Source of the DNA: Burkholderia sp. 4M9327F10
GTDB taxonomy: Bacteria; Pseudomonadota; Gammaproteobacteria; Burkholderiales; Burkholderiaceae
Length of the DNA stretch: 32,987 nt
NCBI RefSeq assembly: GCF_005503145.1
Contig: NZ_SCNV01000077.1
Location: 1-32,987 of the forward strand
Direction: 5' to 3'
How positions within the stretch are numbered: position 1 is the stretch's first letter; each line of letters starts with the position of its first letter. The translations under genes and the position numbers were made by a program. Under the pieces are notes generated by a model, which was given only the letters and a program-made list of their open reading frames with translations, was not told the DNA's origin and did not search any database. Positions 1-8,038 of this stretch are shown here, one piece after another.

Positions 1-40
1 CCCTCAGTGAGGGGGGTGCTTGCACCCCCCTCACTGAGGG
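1..40. repeat. Perfect 19-bp inverted repeat (hairpin) at the edge of the origin
   Basis: Positions 1-19 (CCCTCAGTGAGGGGGGTGC) are the exact reverse complement of 22-40, separated by only TT. Each arm also contains a smaller self-complementary part (CCCTCAGTGAGGG). No T-tract follows on the plus strand, so it is not a classical intrinsic terminator in that direction. Its place next to AT-rich repeats and iterons suggests a structural element of the origin or a terminator for a gene left of the window. The role is unproven. Confidence 0.6.
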
Positions 41-51
41 TGGAGCCTTGT

Positions 52-92
52 TCAAATCGCAGTTAAAAACAGTTAAAAGAGAAGAAGTTAAC
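52..92. other. AT-rich repeat tract, candidate DNA-unwinding element
   Basis: CAGTTAAAA occurs at 60-68 and again at 70-78, and a third AGTTAA lies at 86-91. The tract is clearly AT-rich against a GC-rich background and lies directly beside the iteron array and a DnaA box, as unwinding elements of iteron origins do. The function is inferred from this arrangement only. Confidence 0.5.
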
Positions 93-149
93 CGCGCGCG
101 CGTTTACGGTTCGCGAGACGCCCGCGGGGCGTGGGTTTGCGGGGCGTTC

Positions 150-589
150 GGTGGCTCGATAGACGCGTCGGCGGTGGTGGGATAGACGTAGTCTAGGTGG
201 TGCGATAGACGCGGGCGGTGGTGTGATAGACGCGAAGGCCACAATGTTATCCACAAAAATGGGGTGGGTGGTGCGATAGACGCGTCGAAAAAACAGCTTT
301 TCCCCGATCTATGCCAATTGAATATTCACTCTAATCAAGGGCATAGCCCTGTCAGAGCGGGCGTTTAGCGATTCAAGGTCCGTTTCGCGGTGGTGGGATA
401 GACGCGCGGGGTGGTGGTGCGATCGACACATTCCAAGGGGGGCCGTGTGTTGCATCTGGTGGTGCGATAGACGCGGGCGCGTGAGTGGTGCGATAGACGC
501 ATTATTGGGAGTTTTTTTGCATCGCGTGGCAGGAGTTGAGACGCCATCCCGAAAAGCTGTCGCTGGCTCCGGGTGGTGCGATAGACGCG
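150..589 (+). repeat. Iteron array (ten direct repeats), candidate oriV of module 1
   Basis: Ten direct copies of an 18-base repeat, consensus GGTGGTGCGATAGACGCG, lie at 150-167, 173-190, 196-213, 217-234, 267-284, 389-406, 413-430, 458-475, 484-501 and 572-589. All read in the same direction. The copies at 150, 173, 217, 389, 413 and 484 carry one or more changes; the one at 413 is the most degenerate. Spacing is about 21-23 bases in the first four copies and irregular afterwards, with a gap from 285 to 388. Iterons of this kind bind the plasmid initiator and set copy number. The likely binder is the RPA-family RepA at 3426-4547, although three genes separate them. Confidence 0.85.
247..255 (+). 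promoter_or_regulatory. Consensus DnaA box
   Basis: TTATCCACA is an exact match to the classical DnaA box. It lies between iterons 4 and 5, which supports this stretch as a replication origin that recruits host DnaA. Confidence 0.75.
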
Positions 590-657
590 CTTTCGGGTCG
601 GGCTCGTCTGTCACTTGCGCGCCGGCTGCCGGGTACCGCTGAAAGTGAATACAGTGG

Positions 658-1362
658 TCAGCTCGACCAAAACGAACGCACGACGAAAAAGAGGATGGCG
701 CCCACTACTGCGGCGATCATGTACTTCTGTGCTCTCGTCAGCCCGGGGCGTTTCTGGAAGGCACTTAGCAGGTTTGACACATCCGCATCAAGCTTTCGCA
801 ACTGTTCCTGCGACAAGATCTGCCATTCAATCAACATCGGCCGGAGTCGGTTGAGCCATACATCGCGAAGTTCCGGCGCGGGCATATCGTGCAGGATCTG
901 CCGCAGGGTTCCATCGAGCGCGTCATCGCTGCCCGGCACTGACGCGAGATACTTCGCAGTCAATCCTAGCTGCTCCTCCGTTCCGTGAAGGAGAAGATCC
1001 CGCATCGCCGCACTAGGATTCTCCGCACTGGAAAGTAACGCACTAAGCCGCTCAGCCGGACCTCCAAGGCCATCCTGAATCCTTTTCGCCTCGAGTTCGG
1101 CCTGCCGCAGAATCCTTTGCTGCTCGATCTCGGAATGCGCCATGAAAGTCTGTGCATCCTCCGCGGCTTCGGCCATCACTTGCTCAGCTTTCGCGTCAGC
1201 ACGCCCGATAATGCGCCCGGATACCTCGTCAAGCGACAGGTCACCGCGCGCGTACGCTTCGAGATAGGCGACTTCGAGCTTATCCAAGCCTCCGGCCGCC
1301 ATCATCTCGTCGACGATCTGACGGCGTTCCGCGCGTTCCTGCTCGCTTAGCTCTCTGTTCAT
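658..1362 (-). CDS. Tail-anchored protein of unknown function
   Basis: The 234-residue product is not recognised. It begins with a charged helical stretch (MNRELSEQERAERRQ). Residues about 60-105 are rich in Ala, Glu, Gln and Lys and look like a coiled coil. The C-terminus has one hydrophobic segment (MIAAVVGAILFFVV) followed by only RSFWSS, so the protein is probably tail-anchored in the inner membrane with its bulk in the cytoplasm. The gene is divergent from the HNH nuclease gene, with about 275 bases between the two starts. No strong Shine-Dalgarno site precedes the ATG. Whether it works with the nuclease is unknown. Confidence 0.65.
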   Translation of the reverse strand: MNRELSEQERAERRQIVDEMMAAGGLDKLEVAYLEAYARGDLSLDEVSGRIIGRADAKAEQVMAEAAEDAQTFMAHSEIEQQRILRQAELEAKRIQDGLGGPAERLSALLSSAENPSAAMRDLLLHGTEEQLGLTAKYLASVPGSDDALDGTLRQILHDMPAPELRDVWLNRLRPMLIEWQILSQEQLRKLDADVSNLLSAFQKRPGLTRAQKYMIAAVVGAILFFVVRSFWSS

Positions 1363-1637
1363 TATCGCGATCCCATTGTTTGTCTCTGGTCCTGAGCAAG
1401 CTCAAGTGTAGCTCCCGCCACTCCACGCGGACATCGCGAGCGTCACATAAGGGCTGGAAAAGCCTAGCGAAAGCAGATGGTGAGTTTTCACTACCTGCGA
1501 CACGGGACACCGGCCGGATCCGAGTAGCCAGCCTGCGCTGCCTACTGGTTTTCTCTTCCCGCCGAGCCTCCCTTGCGCTTATGCTGTCCATCCCGGAACT
1601 CGGCACGCGGCGCATCTCGTGCGCTGCCCGTTGCGAC

Positions 1638-2411
1638 ATGGCGAAATACGACTCCCTCGAAACTCATCTACGAAACCTGAGCGGCAATTTCGTACGGCTC
1701 ACGTTTGCTGAGATCAACGAGATCCTACCGTCGCCATTGCCGCGCTCGGCTTACGAGCATCCGCCGTTCTGGAGCAACACCACTGAAGGGCGCACGCATG
1801 TCTGGGCGGACGCATGGCAGCGAGCCGGATGGCGAGTGACGGGCTATAGCCTTGAGCAGCAACACGTTGATTTTCGTCGCTTCCAGGCGGCGTCAGCTGA
1901 CACTCCGCAAGGCCGCGAGGACAATGCTGGCGAGACCCGCGGTGTCGAGCCGGGCCAGCGCGATGCGGCGCCGGCAGCCAGTGACGGCGATGGTAGGCAG
2001 GAGAGCGAGGAGCGACAGCTCGTCGCAATCAAGACACGCCGTGGCCAGCCGGATTTCCGTGAGAGGCTTCTGCGGGCGTACGGCACCGCCTGCGCAGTTA
2101 GCGGCTCATCGGTCGAAGCGCTGCTGGAAGCTGCGCACATTGTCCCGCACGCGCTCGCAACTAACTACGCCACCACCAACGGAATGCTGTTGCGTTCGGA
2201 CATACACACGCTCTTTGACCTTTACCTGATTTCGGTTGACTCTGACTATCGCGTGACCATTTCGCGGTCCCTGGAGTGGACGGAATATGCGCAGTATCGC
2301 GGCCGGCGCCTCGTCGCGCTTCCCGTGGACATGCAGGAACGCCCTTCAACGGATTCCCTGAAGCTCCATCACGACCTGTTCATCGCGCGCGAAGAAGCGC
2401 TAGACGATTGA
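1638..2411 (+). CDS. HNH endonuclease-domain protein
   Basis: The C-terminal half carries an HNH nuclease fold of the HNH_2 type: a YGTACAVSG segment, then EAAHIVPHA with the catalytic His pair, then NGMLLRSDIHTLFD with the Asn and final His. The N-terminal part (ETHLRNLSG, LTFAEINEILPSPLPRSA, FWSN) resembles a small DNA-associated domain seen beside nucleases. A low-complexity linker separates the two. The frame is open back to 1380, but the recognisable N-terminal domain begins at MAKYDSLETHL, so ATG 1638 was chosen; ATG 1581 is possible. The next gene starts 25 bases after the stop and is probably cotranscribed. The likely role is DNA cleavage, perhaps in plasmid defence; the specificity is unknown. 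Confidence 0.7.
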   Translation: MAKYDSLETHLRNLSGNFVRLTFAEINEILPSPLPRSAYEHPPFWSNTTEGRTHVWADAWQRAGWRVTGYSLEQQHVDFRRFQAASADTPQGREDNAGETRGVEPGQRDAAPAASDGDGRQESEERQLVAIKTRRGQPDFRERLLRAYGTACAVSGSSVEALLEAAHIVPHALATNYATTNGMLLRSDIHTLFDLYLISVDSDYRVTISRSLEWTEYAQYRGRRLVALPVDMQERPSTDSLKLHHDLFIAREEALDD

Positions 2412-2436
2412 GCACAACCATCTGCGAGGCCCAACG

Positions 2437-3315
2437 ATGAACGTGCAGCCCGTGTCCGTACGGACCGAAACCCTCTTTCTCCTCGATCGCAATGTTGTCT
2501 CGATAATTAAGACCGCGGTGTCGGGCAACGAACAGCCGGACGATAAAAAACAAGCGGCCCTTGAGGCATTAAGGGCAATTGATTTACCGCAGAACAGCAT
2601 CAGCCCCATCCTTTCGATTATGGAGGGCGAAAAGGGACGTGAAGACGATGTCGATCAAAAGGCCCTGTGTCTGGACACAGAGGCAGATGCGATCGGTCAG
2701 TTTTTCAAGCTGGCCAACACGGACGCTGCGCATCTTAGCGGACTGAAAGGCCTTGCGGCCGAGCTTTTTGCTGGCATGAAAGAAAGCCAGTGGGACAATC
2801 GAGCGGGCTTCCTCACGAAGGCCGCACCGCTCGTCGTACAGAAGGTGGCAACGCAAGACCGCAGGGACGTCGAAGACAAACTTGTCGAACTCGCGGCCGC
2901 AACCGGGCTGGCCGCCAACGATGCGATCGTGATGCTATTCCTGGCCTGCCTTCACGGCAGCAACGACGCACGCAAGGTGATCAAGCCAGCAAAACCGAAC
3001 CCTTATAACGTGCTGTCGGATCTCCATGTTATCCCTCGCGTCGGCTTGATCAGGGCAGTCGCACGGCAGTTCCCTACGCCGATCAACGTCCTGTTCCGGA
3101 CATTGGACGAAGGCTTGTTTGGCGTACTGTCTCAGGTGGACATTGTGCTTAGCCACCTCACTGACGAGGGCGAGCTACAAATGCAGATCCGGTACAAGCC
3201 TGAGCTATTTCCCGACCTGGCCCGAACCGACGCGATCGCCATGCTGCAGCGGTTGGCGGACACCACCGCGGCAGCGTCTGGCGGGCAACCTGAAGCGACG
3301 AACGCCACCGGTTAG
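2437..3315 (+). CDS. Hypothetical protein, possibly PIN-like
   Basis: This 292-residue protein is not firmly recognised. Its start (LFLLDRNVVSIIK) looks like the first strand and acidic residue of a PIN-type nuclease. Further acidic positions follow in the right kind of context (SIMEGEKG near residue 62; ANDAIVMLF and SDLHVIPR further on), but the spacing is wide and the match is by eye. No signal peptide or membrane segment is visible. The start follows the HNH gene by 25 bases, so the two probably form an operon. A nuclease pair is an inference. Bases 3316-3425, up to the end of repA1, hold nothing clear. Confidence 0.6.
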   Translation: MNVQPVSVRTETLFLLDRNVVSIIKTAVSGNEQPDDKKQAALEALRAIDLPQNSISPILSIMEGEKGREDDVDQKALCLDTEADAIGQFFKLANTDAAHLSGLKGLAAELFAGMKESQWDNRAGFLTKAAPLVVQKVATQDRRDVEDKLVELAAATGLAANDAIVMLFLACLHGSNDARKVIKPAKPNPYNVLSDLHVIPRVGLIRAVARQFPTPINVLFRTLDEGLFGVLSQVDIVLSHLTDEGELQMQIRYKPELFPDLARTDAIAMLQRLADTTAAASGGQPEATNATG

Positions 3316-3425
3316 TGCAGGAGGTAAAGGATGGGGAAGACCACGGTCGGCAGCGCATCCTGACGGGTGGAATGCGCTGTGCGGCCCGGGCGGCCGCTAC
3401 CGACACGTGTGTGAAGCGGACTGAG

Positions 3426-4547
3426 CTAAGCTGGCAACAGATCCATTTGCGCTTTCGGGTCCGACTTTGAATCCCATCTGCGCAATGTGTAATACCAGTT
3501 CAGCAGCTTCTTGGACAGCAGCTCCCTGTGAATGCCGGCGATGAGCTGGGCGTTCTGCTTCTGGTTGTCACGATCGCACCGGAAGAAAATGACCATCGCC
3601 TTGTCGTCGTCCAGGGCTATATGGAACTCGGGCATCTTATCGGCCACCATAGCGGCGACGACGTCGCGCCGGAAGTATTTCTGAGCCTGTGCCGATCCCG
3701 ACTTGGCGTAGAGCTTGTCGAGCCCGATCTTGAACCACAGCTTTTCGCCGCAATGCTTCTTCGCAAGGTCGTACAGCCGGCGTTCGAGTCCTTGCGCCAG
3801 ATCGAAATACCCAGGATGGATCGTGAGTACTTTGCGATTGATCAATGAGTCGAAGGTCCACGTCGACAGGATCAATTCGACTTCAAGCGCGCCCTTCTTG
3901 TTGCCCGTGTACGTGATGATCTTGTAATTTTCGATCAGGCCGTATCCGTAAAGGCTCTCGTGGATGCCCTCTTCATTGGCGCCTAGCCGCGACGCATCGA
4001 AGTTGGTCTCAACGATCGTCCCCTTCAAACGGCGGCAACTGTCGACGATGCGGGTGTATGACGCTCCGCCTGTACTGCGGCCCGTGTAGACGAGAAAGTC
4101 CCGCACCTTGAAGCGGATGCGGCGGGAAACCGGAAGGTTTGCGTCCGCGGCCTTGCAGATCTGAGTCGCTGCGTAGACAAGAACGTCCTTGTCGAAGATG
4201 TTGGCGGCGCCGACGACGCTCGGGATGATTCGCACGATCTGTTCACCGTTGCGATACACCCTGACACGTGTGTCTTTGCCCTTTTGCAAAGAAAACAGCG
4301 GGAATTCGAGAGAATGAAGATCCTCACGCGGCTTCCACGTTGCGAGCAAGCGCTCGGCCGCGAACAGCTCGAGTTGCTCGGCGTCATGAAACGCCTCTTC
4401 CTGTGAAACAGACATCTCGGCGTCCTGCGTGTCACTGGTCATGTTGACAACGCGTTCGACGGATCGCCGATAGTCCTTCTTTGTTTTGCTATGCCCCGGT
4501 ATTGGCCTGCGCAGTGAGTGACTGCTTTGTTGTTCGATGGTGCTCAT
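3426..4547 (-). CDS. repA: Replication initiator protein RepA (RPA family), module 1
   Basis: The 373-residue product matches the RPA-type initiators of alpha- and betaproteobacterial plasmids and chromids: FPLFSLQKGKDTRVRVYRNG, then IIPSVVGAANIFDKDVLVYA, RRIRFKVRDFLVYTGR, a TRIVDSCRRLKGT helix region, and LERRLYDLAKKHCG. The family opens the origin by binding iterons. Here the iteron array lies 2.8 kb away at 150-589. The start at ATG 4547 has no obvious Shine-Dalgarno site, and the first 45 residues are low-complexity, so a downstream ATG such as MTSDTQD is possible. It follows the korA-like gene with a 21-base gap and probably belongs to the same transcript. Confidence 0.85.
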   Translation of the reverse strand: MSTIEQQSSHSLRRPIPGHSKTKKDYRRSVERVVNMTSDTQDAEMSVSQEEAFHDAEQLELFAAERLLATWKPREDLHSLEFPLFSLQKGKDTRVRVYRNGEQIVRIIPSVVGAANIFDKDVLVYAATQICKAADANLPVSRRIRFKVRDFLVYTGRSTGGASYTRIVDSCRRLKGTIVETNFDASRLGANEEGIHESLYGYGLIENYKIITYTGNKKGALEVELILSTWTFDSLINRKVLTIHPGYFDLAQGLERRLYDLAKKHCGEKLWFKIGLDKLYAKSGSAQAQKYFRRDVVAAMVADKMPEFHIALDDDKAMVIFFRCDRDNQKQNAQLIAGIHRELLSKKLLNWYYTLRRWDSKSDPKAQMDLLPA

Positions 4548-4568
4548 TTATCGCACTAACCCCTCATT

Positions 4569-4982
4569 TCATTCCAGCTTGCTCTTTTCTATCTCGAGCG
4601 CTTCCATGACGGCGGCGATGGCAGACTGGATTTTATTAGCGTCCTTGCTGCGTCTCGCTGTGGCAAGAAACGTTTCGAGCGGCTTCACTAGGTTAATCGG
4701 CAATTCGAAGCCATGCTTTAGCCATAAAGCCGCAATATCGCCCTTGGAGTCATTCATCGTCAGGTACGCCTGGTAGTAACGACCAACAATCGAGCTGACT
4801 CGTTGCTTCGTCACTTCAAACCGCGTTTGCACGTCTATCGACGCTTCACCGTCGACGATCACCGCCCGTGCAATGTCCCGTGTTTTTTCGGCAAAAGGCT
4901 TGGTGCCCTGCAGCTCGACCTGCTTGCGCATGAACGAATCAAGTGCCGTAAATTTTCTCGCAGTAAGACGGAACGTTGCCAA
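4569..4982 (-). CDS. KorA/TrfB-like transcriptional repressor
   Basis: The core IARAVIVDGEASIDVQTRFEVTKQRVSSIVGRYYQAY matches in outline the helix-turn-helix of the TrfB/KorA repressors of IncP-type plasmids (helix, VDG turn, then a TxxxVS recognition helix). The frame is open to 5066, but an intrinsic terminator lies at 5021-5045 inside that stretch, so the gene must start after it. TTG 4982 keeps the LTARKF segment expected at the N-terminus of the family; ATG 4934 (MRKQVELQ) is the alternative. It sits between parB1 and repA1, where such repressors coordinate replication and partition. Its operator may be the TTGACNGTCAA element seen at 5006 and 7753. Confidence 0.7.
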   Translation of the reverse strand: MATFRLTARKFTALDSFMRKQVELQGTKPFAEKTRDIARAVIVDGEASIDVQTRFEVTKQRVSSIVGRYYQAYLTMNDSKGDIAALWLKHGFELPINLVKPLETFLATARRSKDANKIQSAIAAVMEALEIEKSKLE

Positions 4983-5005
4983 AGTAAATATCCGACACGA
5001 TATGG

Positions 5006-5016
5006 TTGACGGGCTA
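5006..5016 (-). promoter_or_regulatory. Degenerate TTGACNGTCAA-like operator before the korA-like gene
   Basis: TTGACGGGCTA differs at two positions from the exact dyad TTGACGGTCAA at 7753-7763. It lies between the parB1 terminator and the start of the korA-like gene, a suitable place for autorepression. The call is weak on its own. Confidence 0.35.
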
Positions 5017-5020
5017 TGAA

Positions 5021-5045
5021 AAAAGGGGCTTATCTGCCCCTTTTT
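5021..5045 (-). terminator. Intrinsic terminator after parB1
   Basis: GGGGC (5025-5029) pairs with GCCCC (5036-5040), with flanking AAAA and TTTTT extending the stem and giving a T-tract on either strand. It lies 9 bases beyond the parB1 stop on the minus strand, so it should end the parAB1 transcript. It also implies a separate promoter for the korA-like gene and repA1. Confidence 0.8.
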
Positions 5046-5053
5046 CCTGTGCA

Positions 5054-6418
5054 TTAGAGAGCCCAATTGTTCGGCGCGAGAGGATGAATCTCACGGTCCG
5101 TATCGTACCTGAAATCGTCTGGCAAAACGCCCGCCCTGCGGCTCGGATGCAACGTATTCAGTAGCTCTATTGCGCTCTTAGAATTTAACTCATCATTCAA
5201 CCTGTTTATCATTTTCCCTGCCCGCGGCTGTCCGACGCCGACCAACGCAGAACAAGCCAGCTGGACAAATGCGACCCAAAGCCTCCAGTCCGCGTCTTCC
5301 TCTGGCACGCCAGCGGCCGCCAGATCTGCCTGTAGCTGACGCAGGCGATGGATTGATCCGGTCGATTCCTGGAACAGTTCCTCCGCCCGCCAGATGACGG
5401 TCTTCATGGGGTCGGTGCCGCCCGCCCTCTCCTGCTTCGGTCGCGGTGCGGCCGCTGCTTCGCGGGGAGCTTTTTGCGACTGCAATGCCTGCTGGACAGC
5501 CTGTGCGACCGAAGGCGCGGACACCGAGTGCTCACTATCGTCAGCCGGTCCCTCATTATGGGATGACGGCAGGCCGGCGGCGTCATCGGCCGTGGAGTCG
5601 GCGGGGTCGCCGCGTTCATCGGCCGAGTGTTTCGCGGGGCTGTTCGGCCTATCGGCCGCTGCCGGCAAGGCTGCCACAATATGCGCGTCACTCTGCGCCG
5701 TACCTTTCAATTGCGAAAGCCGGGCGTCAAGCGTCACCCGGCCCAATTTCTCGCCTGCTTTTATCGCGGCGGCCAGTTCGTGTGCGAGTTCTGTGCTCTC
5801 GGCCTCAATGTCGTCCATCTTGTTCGCGGCCTCGATGTCGTCGAACATGCCGGCGTCGAACAGTTCCCGCGTGATTGGGCCGTACTTCCGGAACCGAAGG
5901 TGTTTGGATATCCACGACTCGCTACGCTGCTTGCCCTTCGGGTTAGTCCACAGGCGTGCGGCTTCCTCGCGTCCAAATCTGTCGATGTCGCTCGCCAAAC
6001 CCAGGGCCGTCTCTTTGGCAGAAAGCGGTTTGCGATCGACGTTCTCTGAGATCTGGTACATCCGGATGACGATGTCCGGGGTGCTTGCTGGAAAGACCTT
6101 TGCCGGGATTTTCTGCCATCCGTTGAAGATGCTGCCGCGCACGCGTCGCTCACCGCCGATCAGTTCGAACTGGTCGTCTTCCAGTGCGCGTACGAGAATC
6201 GCGGTGTGGACATGGCCAACCGTCTTCAGGCGCTCGGCGAACGCCTCGATGTCGCTAAAGTCTACGCGGTCCTGCGGCTTGGTTACGATCTTCGAAATCG
6301 CAATTTCAGTAGTGATCGCGCCTGTTGCTTCCTCGATCGCCGCGGCCATTGCGCTGCCGGGCTTCATCTTCGATAGCTGAGCGAGACTCGTCAGCTGTTG
6401 GCCATTTTTGAGCTGCAT
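5054..6418 (-). CDS. parB: ParB-family partition protein, module 1
   Basis: The protein carries the ParB N-terminal domain with the GGERRVRGSIFNG box (about residues 88-98), which in ParB proteins forms the CTP-binding and clamp region, followed by a helical DNA-binding part (LSAKETALGLASDI, SESWISKHLRFRKYG). Residues about 240-340 form a long, polar, Ala/Pro/Ser-rich linker, and a compact C-terminal domain follows. ATG 6418 was chosen because AAGGGA lies 8 bases upstream; ATG 6424 lies only 2 bases from it. The Shine-Dalgarno site overlaps the parA1 stop region, so translation is probably coupled. At about 454 residues it is longer than many plasmid ParBs because of the linker. Confidence 0.88.
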   Translation of the reverse strand: MQLKNGQQLTSLAQLSKMKPGSAMAAAIEEATGAITTEIAISKIVTKPQDRVDFSDIEAFAERLKTVGHVHTAILVRALEDDQFELIGGERRVRGSIFNGWQKIPAKVFPASTPDIVIRMYQISENVDRKPLSAKETALGLASDIDRFGREEAARLWTNPKGKQRSESWISKHLRFRKYGPITRELFDAGMFDDIEAANKMDDIEAESTELAHELAAAIKAGEKLGRVTLDARLSQLKGTAQSDAHIVAALPAAADRPNSPAKHSADERGDPADSTADDAAGLPSSHNEGPADDSEHSVSAPSVAQAVQQALQSQKAPREAAAAPRPKQERAGGTDPMKTVIWRAEELFQESTGSIHRLRQLQADLAAAGVPEEDADWRLWVAFVQLACSALVGVGQPRAGKMINRLNDELNSKSAIELLNTLHPSRRAGVLPDDFRYDTDREIHPLAPNNWAL

Positions 6419-6430
6419 AATCATTTTCCC

Positions 6431-7249
6431 TTACAGACCAATACGTTTGAACAGCGACTCACACACGGAACGCATTTCCGCTGCTGCGCGCCGGTCGCTG
6501 TCACCGCGTGGGCTTTTCCAGACTGGATGTTCCTTCGCGAGTTTTGTTGCAGAACGTTCCTGCAGCTCAACATCCAGCACGGCGTCACCCCATTTCTGGC
6601 GCAGCGTGATCCGTTCCGTCTGGTCGTAGGCCCGGCGTTTGTTGACCTTGTTGAGAAGCACGCCGAGTAGTTCGAGATCCGGATTGAAGTTCTCAGCGAT
6701 GATCTGAGCCTTCTGCGTGAGATCGAGCAGCCCGCTGGTCGCGTCCTTGTCCAGGTCACACGGCATCAGCAGGTAATCCGCGCAGATCATTCCGGCAAAG
6801 AGCAGGTTACTCATCGTCGGGGGCGTGTCGATCACACAGATGTCGTACTGATCGTCCAGCCGGTTCAGCGCAGACCGTGCGTGTTGGGTGCAATCGAGTG
6901 GCCACCCTAGTACTTCTATGAGGTCGTCCGACCCGGCGAACAGATCGACACCGGGCGCGATCGACATAGGCCGAGGTTCCTGCCCACTCATGAACAGTAA
7001 GTGAGCACTGCTGTCCGGCGCGATGGCTGGGAGCTGAATGCTGTCCCAATTTACGGATCGGGCACGCATCAGCGTTTCGTCCGCATTCATCATCAACCGG
7101 TACAGCATGGTTCGGGTGAGGTTCGCCTGCGGATCGAGATCAATCACGAGGGTGCGCAATCCCCTTTCCATAGCCGTGAATGACAGGTGTCGCGCGGTGG
7201 TGGTCTTTCCTACACCGCCCTTCTGGTTCGCAATTCCAACCTTGTGCAT
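6431..7249 (-). CDS. parA: ParA-family partition ATPase, module 1
   Basis: The start MHKVGIANQKGGVGKTTTARHL carries the deviant Walker A motif KGGVGKTT within the first 20 residues. Further motifs are VIDLDPQANLT (Walker A') and ICVIDTPPTMSNLL (Walker B). ATG 7249 is preceded by GGGGAG with good spacing, and the frame upstream overlaps the preceding gene in a different frame, so this start is firm. At 272 residues with no N-terminal DNA-binding domain it is a type Ib-like ParA, unlike parA2 in this window. It moves plasmid DNA on the nucleoid together with ParB1. Confidence 0.9.
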   Translation of the reverse strand: MHKVGIANQKGGVGKTTTARHLSFTAMERGLRTLVIDLDPQANLTRTMLYRLMMNADETLMRARSVNWDSIQLPAIAPDSSAHLLFMSGQEPRPMSIAPGVDLFAGSDDLIEVLGWPLDCTQHARSALNRLDDQYDICVIDTPPTMSNLLFAGMICADYLLMPCDLDKDATSGLLDLTQKAQIIAENFNPDLELLGVLLNKVNKRRAYDQTERITLRQKWGDAVLDVELQERSATKLAKEHPVWKSPRGDSDRRAAAEMRSVCESLFKRIGL

Positions 7250-7262
7250 GTTTCTCCCCGCC

Positions 7263-7670
7263 TTACGCGTAGATGGCCTGCTCGATCGGCTCGAACACGC
7301 GGCCCAACGTATTGAAGACAGCCAGCCAGTTGGCCGCGTAAAGATTGACTCGCGCCGATTGCGCATCGGTGTGTTGGCCCGCAATGCTGTAGTGACAGCC
7401 TTCCTGAAAGCACGTAACACGAGCGACAGCCCGAGCCGGGTCGACGTCGAAGCAGATCCATGACGCCGGATTGGTGCTCCCGCGCGCGGGCCGGTCGTGG
7501 GCGATCTCGACGGTGAGATGACCGTCTCTGGTCTCGTCAACAGTGCAGTGGACGGCCATATCACCGGCCACTCGCGGCGGAGCAAAGTGCGTGCGGCTCG
7601 ATGTCTTTCCAAGATTCGGAATCAGTTCGGTAAGGGCCTGGTAGATGCGCGATTGCACGGTGTTGGACAT
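7263..7670 (-). CDS. Small plasmid-backbone protein of unknown function
   Basis: The 135-residue product is not recognised with certainty. It is soluble, begins MSNTVQSRIYQALTELIPNLG, and has a central beta-rich part (MAVHCTVDETRDGHLTVEIAH, ASWICFDVDPARAVARV). Its C-terminal half ends in an Ala-rich helix with NLYAANWLAVFNTLG. ATG 7670 has GGAG 9 bases upstream. It is the first gene of the parAB1 operon, 13 bases before parA1, and lies just behind the autoregulated promoter, which makes it a likely backbone gene rather than cargo. Confidence 0.65.
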   Translation of the reverse strand: MSNTVQSRIYQALTELIPNLGKTSSRTHFAPPRVAGDMAVHCTVDETRDGHLTVEIAHDRPARGSTNPASWICFDVDPARAVARVTCFQEGCHYSIAGQHTDAQSARVNLYAANWLAVFNTLGRVFEPIEQAIYA

Positions 7671-7685
7671 GAGACGCTCCGGTTA

Positions 7686-7701
7686 TTGACGGTCCATTGA
7701 T
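7686..7701. promoter_or_regulatory. Second copy of the parAB1 operator (imperfect)
   Basis: TTGACGGTCCATTGAT repeats the sequence TTGACGGTCAATAGAT found at 7753 with two changes. It lies in the 5' leader of the operon, downstream of the likely transcription start. Paired operators around a promoter would allow cooperative repression, by ParA1, ParB1 or the KorA-like protein. Confidence 0.5.
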
Positions 7702-7734
7702 TTTTGATGGGTGACGTGTGGTCACGTGCAACGG

Positions 7735-7763
7735 ATATTATTATTAGAAATGTTGACGGTCAA
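7735..7763 (-). promoter_or_regulatory. sigma70-type promoter of the parAB1 operon with overlapping operator
   Basis: Read on the minus strand, TTGACC (7763-7758), a 17-base spacer and TAATAT (7740-7735) form a near-consensus promoter pointing at the gene starting at 7670. The perfect dyad TTGAC-N-GTCAA (7753-7763) covers the -35 box, so a bound repressor would block RNA polymerase. Confidence 0.75.
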
Positions 7764-8038
7764 TAGATGGTGCGAAATAAGTCCGATATCCCCCTGGATC
7801 GGGCTACGTGGTTCGGCTAGAATCGCTCGTGTTTGAGTGCGTTCGAAGTGCCCGAAAGGCGAGGTTTCGTGGCTGCTGACGCCGCGAGTCAGGCCCGGCT
7901 TGGTCAAGTAGAGTCGAGCGGGAACGACGGCCCTTCTGGTCCGGATGGACAGGACTGCTGCAGTCGGAAGGTCTTTCATATCTGCGCCGCTGCGCGCACT
8001 CCGTACAAAATTACAGTACGGTCGAACAGTGAGTAAAA

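Noticed and set aside
63..642. Several open frames on both strands across the iteron array
   Set aside because: Their translations are products of the repeated iteron sequence (RLSHH, CDRRG repeats) and no ribosome sites precede them. The stretch is an origin, not coding.
3381..3397. GCGGCC/GGCCGC hairpin between two convergent genes as a terminator
   Set aside because: The stem is short, no T-run follows on either strand, and GC-rich dyads of this size are common here.
7722..8036. Open frames of 67 and 85 codons in the parAB1 control region
   Set aside because: One covers the promoter and operator on the minus strand. Both lack convincing start signals and any recognisable domain.
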